This document shows positions 51,212 through 59,170 of a stretch of 64,000 nt of DNA, one piece after another. The notes beneath the pieces were generated by a model. The model saw only the letters and a program-made list of their open reading frames with translations, was not told the DNA's origin and did no database searches. Origin of the DNA: Parabacteroides sp. PF5-6 (GTDB lineage: Bacteria > Bacteroidota > Bacteroidia > Bacteroidales > Tannerellaceae); NCBI RefSeq assembly GCF_029504695.1, contig NZ_JAQFIN010000001.1, positions 310,001 to 374,000 of the forward strand. The letters run 5' to 3'. Position 1 is the first letter of the stretch. The number at the start of each line of letters is the position of its first letter. The translations under genes were made by a program, and so were the position numbers.

Positions 51212-51242
51212 GCACAACTGCAGGAATTAAAAGAAGAAAAGG

Positions 51243-51293
51243 GGAGAAAAGTAGTTAAGGAGTCAAGTAGTCAAAGGAGTCAAAGTAGTTATC
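51243..51293. repeat. Heptamer tract across the coaE 3' end
   Basis: AGTAGTTAAGGAGTC, AAGTAGTC and AAAGGAGTC words (7-8 bp period) span the last eight codons of coaE and continue downstream. Confidence 0.6.
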
Positions 51294-51850
51294 ACTTCTT
51301 GTATCTGGGGGATCAATGGCTGGTTGTTGTCATTAAAAACGACAAAAGAAGCTCGTTCTTTTTTGATCTCATCCGGCATCTGGCTGTTGATGCGCCTTTC
51401 GATCTCTTCGCGGTTCACGCCGTCGCGTCGGCAGGCACGTTCGATCCGGAGTGCCAACGGGGCATAAACCATCAGGCTGTAATCGACAATGCGGTCGAAG
51501 CCCGACTCAAAGAGTATGGCCGATTCGATGGCGCAAAGAGTTGTTTGTTGTTGCTGGGTCCAATGCAGGAAGTGGCGGTTCACTTCCGGATGGATAATCT
51601 GATTGACCCGGGCCAGATAGTCGGCAGAGTTAAAGATATAAGAAGCCAACAGGCCGCGGTTGAGCCCTTCCGAAGTATAGATCGTGGCACCAAAGAGGGC
51701 AATGAGTTGCTCTTTGATCACCGGCGAGGTGTCGGTGAGCCGTTTGCTTTGTTCATCCGCAATATAAACGGGTATGCCCATGACTTCCAGAATGGAGGTG
51801 ACTACGGTCTTTCCACTGCCGATACCACCTGTGATACCGATCTTAATCAT
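51263..51850 (-). CDS. coaE: Dephospho-CoA kinase
   Basis: This 195-residue P-loop kinase has Walker A in GITGGIGSGKTVVTSIL, a CoA-domain segment (SAILFESGFDRIVDYSLMVYAP) and the RACRRDGVNREEIERRINSQM lid. It catalyses the last step of coenzyme A synthesis. It overlaps the YbbR gene by 8 bp. Its C-terminal tail (TTLTPLTT) is encoded by a heptamer repeat (ACTCCTT/ACTACTT words) reaching past the stop. Confidence 0.95.
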   Translation of the reverse strand: MIKIGITGGIGSGKTVVTSILEVMGIPVYIADEQSKRLTDTSPVIKEQLIALFGATIYTSEGLNRGLLASYIFNSADYLARVNQIIHPEVNRHFLHWTQQQQTTLCAIESAILFESGFDRIVDYSLMVYAPLALRIERACRRDGVNREEIERRINSQMPDEIKKERASFVVFNDNNQPLIPQIQEVITTLTPLTT

Positions 51851-52856
51851 TTTCGCGGTGTTGTTCTAAAATAAATTCGATCTTATCGGGAGAAAGGCTG
51901 GAGGAGCGGGTCCAATCCGGTCTTTGGGTTAAGGAGATCGGAAGTATGCCGCTCAGGTTTTGTTCCAGTTCGCTGAATGGAATACGGATTTCAAACTGAT
52001 CGGCCTCCAGGTCTTTGTATTTGCTCAGGGGAAGGCTGGAGATCACTTTCACCGTCGGAGGAAATAAACGGACCGCATAATCCGCGGGCACCTGGGTGAT
52101 GACCACCGGAATGTCCAATGTCTTTTCCGTATATTGTTCGATCGGAATGGTGATGGTGATGGACTCGGGATTATACGCTACCCCTTCTATCTTCTGTAAA
52201 GGCAGGGCGCGGGTGAAGCTTTTATTGGCTTTTTTGATGTCCGCATAAGCGGTCTGGATGCGGGTTAAGGTATCCAATACGGATTTAGCCGCGTACACCT
52301 GTACGTAGGCAGGCGTGATCTGCATCTCACCGGAACGGTGATATCCGGGTTCGTATTGGATGTTTCCGTTGAAAACCACCGGCAGGTCTTTTTCTATCCG
52401 TTTATTGTAGGTGACATGGATCTGCTCCGGCTCATAATTGGTCAATACAGTCGAGGTCATCAGTTGTTTGTAGATATCCGATTCGATATCTTTCCGTTCC
52501 AGTACGACTGTGCCCTGATCCACCGGCATGTCTTTCATATTGATCTCTATCGGATTGAAGGTTCTTCCGAATGAATAGTTGAGCAATACGCTGCCTTTGT
52601 CCCTGATGCGGATTTTGATCTTATTGGGCACGGTATCGGTAAAAGCGATCTCGTGCGGGATGTTCTTGTAGCGGATCGGAATGGTCCGTTCGATCTCATA
52701 GTCTTGTTGCAGGCTTTGCAGATACCAAAACCCGAACGACAGGAATACAAAAGCGAGAAAGATCAATGTTTCCTTCCATCTTCGACGATGCAAAAAGACA
52801 TTAATCTTTCGTTTGGCTGACTTGAAGGGTTGGGGTAGGGCATCAAGTCGTGACAT
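51843..52856 (-). CDS. YbbR/CdaR-like protein
   Basis: The product is 337 residues. It has a single N-terminal membrane helix (TLIFLAFVFLSFGFWYLQSL, residues about 30-50) followed by YbbR-type beta domains outside the membrane (ERTIPIRYKNIPHEIAF, DLPVVFNGNIQYEPGYHRSG, DIPVVITQVPADYAVRLFPPTVKVI). In Firmicutes, CdaR controls diadenylate cyclase. Here the partner is unknown. It is co-transcribed with yajC (8-bp gap) and coaE (8-bp overlap). Confidence 0.85.
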   Translation of the reverse strand: MSRLDALPQPFKSAKRKINVFLHRRRWKETLIFLAFVFLSFGFWYLQSLQQDYEIERTIPIRYKNIPHEIAFTDTVPNKIKIRIRDKGSVLLNYSFGRTFNPIEINMKDMPVDQGTVVLERKDIESDIYKQLMTSTVLTNYEPEQIHVTYNKRIEKDLPVVFNGNIQYEPGYHRSGEMQITPAYVQVYAAKSVLDTLTRIQTAYADIKKANKSFTRALPLQKIEGVAYNPESITITIPIEQYTEKTLDIPVVITQVPADYAVRLFPPTVKVISSLPLSKYKDLEADQFEIRIPFSELEQNLSGILPISLTQRPDWTRSSSLSPDKIEFILEQHREND

Positions 52857-52864
52857 AAGCCTGA

Positions 52865-53185
52865 TTATTTTTGTTGTTGTTGCGCATCTTCATTCGATGC
52901 AAAAACAGACGCTTTATCGATACGGATACGTACGCCGTCAGCAATCTCGAGCAACATATACACATCGCCGATCTCTTTGATCTTCCCGTAGATTCCTCCG
53001 GCAGTAACTACTTTATCACCCGGTTTCAAGGCTTCGCGTGCTTTGGTGATATCCTTTTGTCTTTTCTGTTGCGGACGGATCATGAAGAAATAAAAGATGG
53101 CGATGATCACAACCATCATCATCAATCCCGACCATGCGTTTCCTCCGCCTGCGGCAGCCTGAAGTATAATTCCAAGTAAATTCAT
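52865..53185 (-). CDS. yajC: Preprotein translocase subunit YajC
   Basis: The 106-residue protein has one membrane helix (GLMMMVVIIAIFYFFMIRPQQKRQKDI, the family hallmark) and a small cytoplasmic domain (ALKPGDKVVTAGGIYGKIKEIGD). It is part of the SecDF-YajC complex that assists protein export. Confidence 0.95.
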   Translation of the reverse strand: MNLLGIILQAAAGGGNAWSGLMMMVVIIAIFYFFMIRPQQKRQKDITKAREALKPGDKVVTAGGIYGKIKEIGDVYMLLEIADGVRIRIDKASVFASNEDAQQQQK

Positions 53186-53227
53186 GTCTTATAATGTTTT
53201 TAGTTTATGCAAATGTATATATAATAA

Positions 53228-54154
53228 TTAATCTTTAAGCAATGCCTTCTCTTTTTTTAACTCACCGACAATCGAATCCAATACCCCGTTAATAAAGGTT
53301 CCGCTTTTGGGCGTACTATAATATTTCGCCGCATCGATATATTCGTTGAGTGATACGCTGATGGGAATAGTCGGGAACGTCAGGATCTCCGCCAGGGCTA
53401 CCTGCATAATGATCAGGTCCATATGGGCTACGCGTTCGGTTTCCCAGTTCTTCGTGTGTTTTTCAATGCGTTCGCGGTATTCTTTGCCGTTGAACAAGGT
53501 CTGGCGAAGCAGTTTGACGGCAAACTCATGGTCTTCCTGATCTTTGAACATCGGCAGAAGTGCTTGTTCGCTGCCGGCTTGTTCTTCAAACTTCTTGATG
53601 GTTTTCAGCGTGAATGTTTCAACGATATCGATATCATCGTTCCAGTAAATGCTTTTATCTTCCAGGAAATCCTCGATCATCTCATTGCCGCAGATATATT
53701 TTTTGAAGAAAGCCCGCCAGAATTCTTTGTCGGTCGCATACGAATCTTCCGGGTTCTCCAGGTATTCGGCATACAGGTCGGACGCCAACAGGATATCCAG
53801 GATGCTTTTGAGGAAATCCGTGTCGTTACTCCAGGATATTCCACTTTCCGCAATGTATTTCTTCAGTTCGCTATTCTCTGCCAATTGTTTGGTGAACCGG
53901 TTATCGAGCAAACGCGTATTGGGATGCAGATCCTGTTCGGTCGGCATCAGTTTGTTCTTTTTGTTATCCTGTACCCGTTCCAAGAGGTAGGTCACATCTA
54001 AAATAAGCAGTAGGAAATAATGATAAAGGTCATACGACTTGCGAAGGCTGAATAATAGCTCTTTTTCAGCTGTTTGGAGGCTTCCGGTTCCGTTTTGATA
54101 GAATGAGTAAACTATCTGTAAAACTTTTATCCGGATTAAAATTCTGTTAACCAT
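53228..54154 (-). CDS. nusB: NusB-type transcription antitermination factor, long Bacteroidetes form
   Basis: The product is 308 residues, about twice the usual NusB. The C-terminal 140 residues carry the NusB fold (VETFTLKTIKKFEEQ, ETERVAHMDLIIMQVALAEILTFPTIPISVSLNEYIDAAKYYSTPKSGTFINGVLDSI). The N-terminal half (MVNRILIRIKVLQIVYSFYQNG and onward) is a Bacteroidetes-type extension that also begins like NusB helix 1. It is first in the nusB-yajC-ybbR-coaE cluster. It binds boxA RNA with NusE in rRNA transcription. Confidence 0.92.
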   Translation of the reverse strand: MVNRILIRIKVLQIVYSFYQNGTGSLQTAEKELLFSLRKSYDLYHYFLLLILDVTYLLERVQDNKKNKLMPTEQDLHPNTRLLDNRFTKQLAENSELKKYIAESGISWSNDTDFLKSILDILLASDLYAEYLENPEDSYATDKEFWRAFFKKYICGNEMIEDFLEDKSIYWNDDIDIVETFTLKTIKKFEEQAGSEQALLPMFKDQEDHEFAVKLLRQTLFNGKEYRERIEKHTKNWETERVAHMDLIIMQVALAEILTFPTIPISVSLNEYIDAAKYYSTPKSGTFINGVLDSIVGELKKEKALLKD

Positions 54155-54186
54155 CGTTTGAAGGAGCTTCTGTTTGATTTAGACTG

Positions 54187-54218
54187 CAAAGATAGTGAAA
54201 GCTGAATACAGAAGCAAG
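54187..54218 (-). promoter_or_regulatory. Promoter of the nusB cluster
   Basis: On the minus strand CTTG (54215-54218), 20 bp, TATCTTTG (54187-54194), 33 bp before nusB. Confidence 0.6.
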
Positions 54219-54246
54219 CAAGCATGATATATTTTTTGATATTCCC

Positions 54247-55497
54247 CTATTGACGGAATAATATAGTAAAGGCGCTGCCTTTGTCGGTCTGGCTTTGCAC
54301 ATGTATCTTTCCGTTATGCTGCTTGACGATTTCCCGGGAAATGCTCAGACCGATGCCATTGCCGTTTTTCTTGGTGCTGAAAAAAGGGATGAAGATCTTT
54401 TCCCGGATCTCGTCCGGTATGCCGTTGCCATTATCGGCGACGGTGATATAGGGATGTCCTTCTTTGTCGCAGCCGGAGAAGAGATGGATCTGCGGCTGTT
54501 CTTTGCCGCTGACGGCATACGTGGCGTTGGTCACGAAATTGATGATCACCTGTTCGATCAGGTCTCGGTCCATCAGGGTGGTCACTTCGGGATGATCTGT
54601 TTTCAGTGTGAAAACAATGCCTTTCTGCGTGAGCGACGGGCTCATCAGGAAATGAACGGAAGAGATCAATTCGTAAAGATTACAGGATTGACTATGGAGA
54701 ACGATCTTCTGGCTCAGGTTGCGGTAGGTCTCGGCAAAATACAATAGTCCTTCGCTTCGCCGGTGGATCGTTTCCAAGGCAAACTTCATATCCTCCAGTT
54801 CTGCTTCGGACAATGTCGGAGCGGTCTGTTGTAAACTGTGTATCTTTTTCTTTAACGTATCCGAAAGGGAAGAGACCGGAACAATGGAATTCATGATCTC
54901 ATGGGTCATCACATTCAATAGTCCTTTCCATGCGTCCGACTCGACTTCTTCCATTGTGGCGCTTACGTTATGAAAAGCAATCAGTTTATACGTCTTTCCC
55001 CCGGTATGGAACAGGGAGGCGTTGGTCATGGTCTTCAAGGTTTGCTTTTTCGCGTGGATCGTCAACAGGATATTTTCATTCAGGGGGATCGTCAATAATT
55101 CATTGAAGAGGCCGGCATTCTGCTTTTTCAGCCAGTTGATGTTTTTGATGCGGGGAATATTCAACAGGGTCGCCAGCGAATCGTTCATCCACAGTGTTTC
55201 ATGCGTTTCGATATCATACGCCAGGATACCGGTATCTACCAGTTCCAACATCTCTTTCAGGTAATGCTGTTGCGCCTCTTTCTCGCCGGCGAGGTTCAGG
55301 AAAGCGGTCGTGATGGTATTGAATTGCGTATGTAACCTTTTGTTTTTCCCCTTCTCGGGATATTTTCTCGAAAAGTCTTTGTTGAGCAGCGATTCCGTAT
55401 AATCTGCCATATCCCGGTAGATCTTTCGCTGCCGGCACAACAGATAAATCGATAAGACTGCCAGGAATAGGAATACTATGGATGCCCCGACAATCAT
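54247..55497 (-). CDS. Sensor histidine kinase
   Basis: The 416-residue protein has one N-terminal membrane helix ([19 protein letters not shown]) and no large periplasmic domain. A PAS-like region (about 80-180, [27 protein letters not shown]) follows. The phospho-acceptor His199 is in [15 protein letters not shown]. HATPase motifs are N ([11 protein letters not shown]), G1 ([11 protein letters not shown]) and G2 ([15 protein letters not shown]). It overlaps the response regulator stop as ATGA and is its partner. It probably senses a cytoplasmic or membrane signal, for example envelope stress. Confidence 0.93.
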   Translation of the reverse strand: MIVGASIVFLFLAVLSIYLLCRQRKIYRDMADYTESLLNKDFSRKYPEKGKNKRLHTQFNTITTAFLNLAGEKEAQQHYLKEMLELVDTGILAYDIETHETLWMNDSLATLLNIPRIKNINWLKKQNAGLFNELLTIPLNENILLTIHAKKQTLKTMTNASLFHTGGKTYKLIAFHNVSATMEEVESDAWKGLLNVMTHEIMNSIVPVSSLSDTLKKKIHSLQQTAPTLSEAELEDMKFALETIHRRSEGLLYFAETYRNLSQKIVLHSQSCNLYELISSVHFLMSPSLTQKGIVFTLKTDHPEVTTLMDRDLIEQVIINFVTNATYAVSGKEQPQIHLFSGCDKEGHPYITVADNGNGIPDEIREKIFIPFFSTKKNGNGIGLSISREIVKQHNGKIHVQSQTDKGSAFTILFRQ

Positions 55498-56852
55498 AAT
55501 CCGTATTTCTCTAACCGGCGATATAATGCGCCGCGTGTGAGCCCCACTTCGCGGGCGACCTGCGAGATGTTGCCGTTATGTTTCTTCAATGCCTGTTCGA
55601 TCGCTGTACGTTCCAGGTCTTCCAGGTTATGCGTCGGTATCGAATGGGGGGTCTCTTTGGGTTGCTCGATGGGCGAGAAGGTGATGTCTTCCGCTTTCAA
55701 TACCGGGTTGTCGGCCATAATCACCCCTCTTTCGATGGTATATTGCAGTTCGCGCACGTTTCCCGGATAATGATACAACATCAGTTGCTTTTTGGCCGAA
55801 TCCGACAGGCGAAATTTCTGTTTGAAGTATTTCTTTTCATACATCTCCAAGAAGTATTCGGCCAGCCGGATGATATCTTCGCCCCGTTCGCGCAGGGGAG
55901 GCACGGTGATCTCTACCGTATTGATGCGGTAGATCAGGTCTTTGCGGAAACGCTCTTCGTTGGCCAGTTCATATAAGGGTAGGTTGGTTGCCGTGATCAG
56001 GCGCATATCCACCGGGGTAGGGCTGTTAGCACCCAGACGGGTGACTTCCCGGTTTTGCAATACGGTCAGTAGTTTCGCCTGTTGTTGCAGGCTGATATTG
56101 CCGATCTCATCCAGGAAGAGCGTGCCTTTGTCGGCCGTTTCGATCAGTCCTTTACGGTCTTCGCGTGCATCGGTGAACGCCCCTTTCCTGTGTCCGAAGA
56201 GTTCACTTTCAAAGAGCGTCTCCGTCAGCGAGCCGACATCCACCTTGACGAAGGGCTGGTCGCGGCGCAAAGACAATTGATAGATATACCGGGCGACGAG
56301 GTCTTTGCCCGTCCCGTTCTCTCCCAGGATCAACACATTGGCATCCGTCGGTGCGATCTTTTGTAGTTTATGGAACAGTTGCTGCATTGTTTCCGACGCG
56401 CCGACAATCTCGATTTCCGGTTTCTTAGCGACCGGGCTATTCTTGCGTGTGGGAACGGTTTGTTTCTGAAGCGTTTCTGCCAGGGTATTCAATAGGTTCT
56501 CATTGTGCCAGGGCTTGACGATAAAGTCTGCCGCCCCCTCTTTCAGGCTTCGGATCGCCAGGTCGATATCGGCATACGCCGTGATCATAATCACCAACTG
56601 CGAAGGCTTCCATCTGCGAATCTCCTTCAGCCAGTACAACCCTTCATTGCCGGTATGGATAGAGCTTTTGAAGTTCATATCCAATAAGATAATATCCACC
56701 TCATTCTCCGTAATCAATTTACGGATATTCTCCGGATTACTCTCCGTCAATACTGTTTTCGCCTCCGCCTTCAACAGAAAGCGTACCGCCGTCAACACAT
56801 CCCGATCATCATCCACAATCAGTATATTTGCCTGGTGCAAGTTCATTTTCAA
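55494..56852 (-). CDS. Sigma-54-dependent response regulator (NtrC type)
   Basis: The product is 452 residues (MNLHQANILIVDDDRD, possible start two codons in). The receiver domain has phospho-acceptor Asp58 in DIILLDMNF. The AAA+ domain has Walker A LGENGTGKDLVARYI, the sigma-54 contact ELFGHRKGAFTDA, and R-finger region PVDMRLITATN. The Fis-type HTH is at the end ([25 protein letters not shown]). It should activate RpoN-dependent promoters. In Bacteroidetes such pairs often control ABC transporters, and a MacB-like transporter lies 1.5 kb away. Confidence 0.94.
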   Translation of the reverse strand: MKMNLHQANILIVDDDRDVLTAVRFLLKAEAKTVLTESNPENIRKLITENEVDIILLDMNFKSSIHTGNEGLYWLKEIRRWKPSQLVIMITAYADIDLAIRSLKEGAADFIVKPWHNENLLNTLAETLQKQTVPTRKNSPVAKKPEIEIVGASETMQQLFHKLQKIAPTDANVLILGENGTGKDLVARYIYQLSLRRDQPFVKVDVGSLTETLFESELFGHRKGAFTDAREDRKGLIETADKGTLFLDEIGNISLQQQAKLLTVLQNREVTRLGANSPTPVDMRLITATNLPLYELANEERFRKDLIYRINTVEITVPPLRERGEDIIRLAEYFLEMYEKKYFKQKFRLSDSAKKQLMLYHYPGNVRELQYTIERGVIMADNPVLKAEDITFSPIEQPKETPHSIPTHNLEDLERTAIEQALKKHNGNISQVAREVGLTRGALYRRLEKYGL

Positions 56853-57046
56853 TTCTTATTTCAGGTATTTAGAAGGTGACATTGTAAAGGCATTAAGTCC
56901 GGCTTCTTTTTTAACCCCTTCGAATTCGAGGGGGTTAAAATCCAGGTTTTTCAATTCTTTTACGGTTGTAAATATATTAAGAATAGTTTGGCGAACAATC
57001 TTTGCTGGGGAAATAAGCGTGTTGGAAAAAAACTTTAGTTTTTTCG

Positions 57047-57121
57047 AAAGGTAGAAGTTGGAAGGTAGAAGTTCGTAGTTGGTAGTTAGTAGTTAGTAGT
57101 TCGTAGTTCGTAGTTGGTAGG
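57047..57121. repeat. Heptamer tract at the 3' end of the Rpn-like gene
   Basis: AGAAGTTGGAAGGTAG then GTAGTTGGTAGTTAGTAGTT-type 7-bp tandems end exactly at the stop codon of the gene at 57122. Confidence 0.75.
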
Positions 57122-57991
57122 TCAGAGCCTCTTGATCTCTTCGGGTGACAGGCCGGTGGTCTGCATAATCAAGTTCAGCGAGACACCTGATTTTTTCAAG
57201 CGAAAGGCTACTGCCTTTATGCCTTCGAGTTTGCCTTCGAGTTTGCCTTTCTCTATACCTTTCTCCATCCCGATCTCGATTCCTTCTACTTTGGCATATT
57301 CAACGGTATTAACATAATCGCGGTAGTCTTTTAGCATTTTATCATAGCGCCGGCGGTCACCCGAGTTGAGACTTTCAATCTCGGCTGCCTTAAGCAACTT
57401 CCTAAAGGTTGCTTTCTTGGTCTCAAATGGTATTCTTTCTAACGTATCCATATATTTGAATAAATAAATCCATCGTTCAAAATCTGTTTTACACTCATCA
57501 GCCGTTAACTCGAAATGCGGTAACGAGATAAAGATCTGTCGCAGTCTCCCATCGATCTGAAGCCCTGTATCCCGATCGGCCAGGATCACATCCGTTCGCA
57601 GCTTATTCAACCCCGGCAGTCGAAAGTTCAAGAAGTAGATTCCATACACGGGGCAGATCTCAAACATCCAATCCCCGCCTTTCTGTCCTTGACTGCTGAT
57701 CATCCGGCAGAGATAGAACAGCGCCCGATCGAAAAAATAGAATTGGTTGCTGTTCTGCATCTCCACAATGAAATACGTCCCGTCTTTCTCGCGGCAAAGG
57801 ATATCGAAGATGGCCATCCGTCCTTCCCACGACTCGGCAGGAATTTCTTTGTCCATAAACGTAATATCTTCTACCTTTCGCTCACCTTCGAGCAAGATAT
57901 TCAAGAAATCAATCAGCAACTCTTTGCTGGCTTCCTGCCCGAACAATCGCTTGAAGCTAAAGTCGAGAAAAGGGTTTATATATTTTCCCAT
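57122..57991 (-). CDS. Rpn/PD-(D/E)XK nuclease family protein (transposase-like, PDDEXK_2)
   Basis: The product is 289 residues. It starts INPFLDFSFKRLFGQEASKELLIDFLNILLEG and has the nuclease core FDILCREKDGTYFIVEMQNSNQFYFFDRALFYLCRMI, with D-x(n)-E-x-Q as the PD-(D/E)XK residues. It ends with the common sequence LKKSGVSLNLIMQTTGLSPEEIKRL. A segment with GIEIGMEKGIEKGKLEGKLEG is a short repeat typical of these proteins. The family is linked to RecA-independent recombination (RpnA) and is often called a putative transposase, but no inverted ends are seen here. Confidence 0.88.
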   Translation of the reverse strand: MGKYINPFLDFSFKRLFGQEASKELLIDFLNILLEGERKVEDITFMDKEIPAESWEGRMAIFDILCREKDGTYFIVEMQNSNQFYFFDRALFYLCRMISSQGQKGGDWMFEICPVYGIYFLNFRLPGLNKLRTDVILADRDTGLQIDGRLRQIFISLPHFELTADECKTDFERWIYLFKYMDTLERIPFETKKATFRKLLKAAEIESLNSGDRRRYDKMLKDYRDYVNTVEYAKVEGIEIGMEKGIEKGKLEGKLEGIKAVAFRLKKSGVSLNLIMQTTGLSPEEIKRL

Positions 57992-58158
57992 AGCTCAAGT
58001 CTTTTTTAGTCGTTTCTCTGAGTGTAAAAATAGGGAATAATTCTCTAAAAATCAAGCTATTCGTTGTTTTTCTTGCAGCGAAAATACGCAGAGATTGAAG
58101 ATCAAAAGGCAGAGGAGGTTTTATTCTGGATTCGCAAGACTATTTTCTCTTTTCCCCA
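57992..58158. other. Intergenic region upstream of the ABC transporter, first part
   Basis: No gene or promoter was recognised with confidence between the Rpn-like gene start and array A3. Confidence 0.3.
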
Positions 58159-58200
58159 GGAGTATTTGTTTGTTGATAATTATCAACAAATGAATGCTCC
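58159..58200. repeat. Family A element with a single 22-bp unit (copy A3)
   Basis: The left arm GGAGTATTTG is identical to that of A1, followed by one perfect unit (58169-58190, TTGTTGATAATTATCAACAA core) and the right arm TGAATGCTCC. It shows that the unit number varies within one family. Confidence 0.9.
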
Positions 58201-58240
58201 CTCGAATAGGCTCAAATACAGTGTCTTATAATTGCCGATC

Positions 58241-58277
58241 TGTCCACCAATATACATGACCTGTCCGTTTGTGGACA
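58241..58277 (+). promoter_or_regulatory. Possible activator site upstream of the ABC transporter
   Basis: TGTCC-GTTTGT-GGACA (58262-58277) is a perfect inverted repeat, with another TGTCCAC 21 bp upstream (58241-58247) that also pairs with GTGGACA. The position, about 110 bp before the ABC gene, suits an enhancer-binding protein such as the nearby NtrC-type regulator. No clear -24/-12 promoter was found. Confidence 0.4.
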
Positions 58278-58378
58278 CTTTTTGGTTTGCAGGGTTTGTT
58301 CAAATGCTTTATTCCCAGTGGGTTGGTGTTATGGTATGGAGATTGTATTTCAATAGATAAAACAATAAAAAGCAGATT

Positions 58379-59083
58379 ATGATTGAAATAAACAAACTAC
58401 GGAAAGTCTACCGGACGGAAGAGGTCGAAACGATTGCACTCGACGATATGGCGCTGCATATAAAAGAACATGAATTTGTGGCCATTATGGGACCTTCGGG
58501 CTGTGGAAAGTCTACCCTGTTGAATATCCTGGGCTTGTTGGATGAACCGGCTGCGGGGTCATACCTTTTCAATGGAATGGAAGTCGGTCGGCTGACGGAA
58601 AACCAACGCTGTGACCTGCGCAAAGGGAATATCGGTTTTGTGTTTCAGAGTTTCAACCTGATCGAAGAACTAACGGTGTTTGAAAATGTGGAGTTACCTT
58701 TATTATATAGTGGCGTGAAAACTTCCGAACGTCAGCAAAGAGTGGAAGAGGCTTTGAAAAGCGTGCAGTTGAGCCATCGGCGTAATCATTTCCCTTCGCA
58801 GCTTTCCGGCGGGCAGCAACAGCGTGTGGCTATTGCCCGGGCGGTAGTGAACGACCCCAAACTGATCCTTGCCGATGAGCCGACCGGTAACCTGGACAGC
58901 CAGAACGGTATGGAAATTATGGATCTATTGACTTCCCTGAACGACGCGGGAACCACTGTCGTGATGGTTACCCATAGTGAATACGATGCCCGCTATGCCC
59001 ACCGCATCGTACATATGCTCGATGGTAAACCCGTTACGGAAAACTTTCTGAAGGAATTGGCGTACACAGTAAATGAAGAATGA
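58379..59083 (+). CDS. ABC transporter ATP-binding protein (LolD/MacB type)
   Basis: The 234-residue protein has Walker A MGPSGCGKSTLL (near residue 40), Q-loop FQSFNLIEELTVFENV, signature LSGGQQQRVAIARA and Walker B LILADEPTGNLD. It is the ATPase partner of the following permease. The end of the gene (AYTVNEE) and its stop lie in a GAATGAA heptamer tract (59070-59098). It is probably the first gene of the transporter operon. Confidence 0.94.
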   Translation: MIEINKLRKVYRTEEVETIALDDMALHIKEHEFVAIMGPSGCGKSTLLNILGLLDEPAAGSYLFNGMEVGRLTENQRCDLRKGNIGFVFQSFNLIEELTVFENVELPLLYSGVKTSERQQRVEEALKSVQLSHRRNHFPSQLSGGQQQRVAIARAVVNDPKLILADEPTGNLDSQNGMEIMDLLTSLNDAGTTVVMVTHSEYDARYAHRIVHMLDGKPVTENFLKELAYTVNEE

Positions 59084-59098
59084 AGAATAAAGAATGAA
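59070..59098 (+). repeat. GAATGAA heptamer tract over the ABC ATPase stop codon
   Basis: AATGAAGAATGAAGAATAAA and onward repeats with a 7-bp period across the stop codon. Confidence 0.65.
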
Positions 59099-59170
59099 GA
59101 ATAGAGAGGCGTGACGCAATAAAGGTTTTTCAATTAATCATTAATAATTAACTATTAATCATTAAAAATC

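Noticed and set aside
57122-57991. Rpn-like gene as part of an insertion sequence
   Set aside because: No terminal inverted repeats or target duplications flank it; only a heptamer tract adjoins its 3' end.
58278-58379. Search for a sigma-54 (-24/-12) promoter before the ABC operon
   Set aside because: No GG-N10-GC pair with acceptable flanks was found; the nearest candidates have 11-bp spacing.
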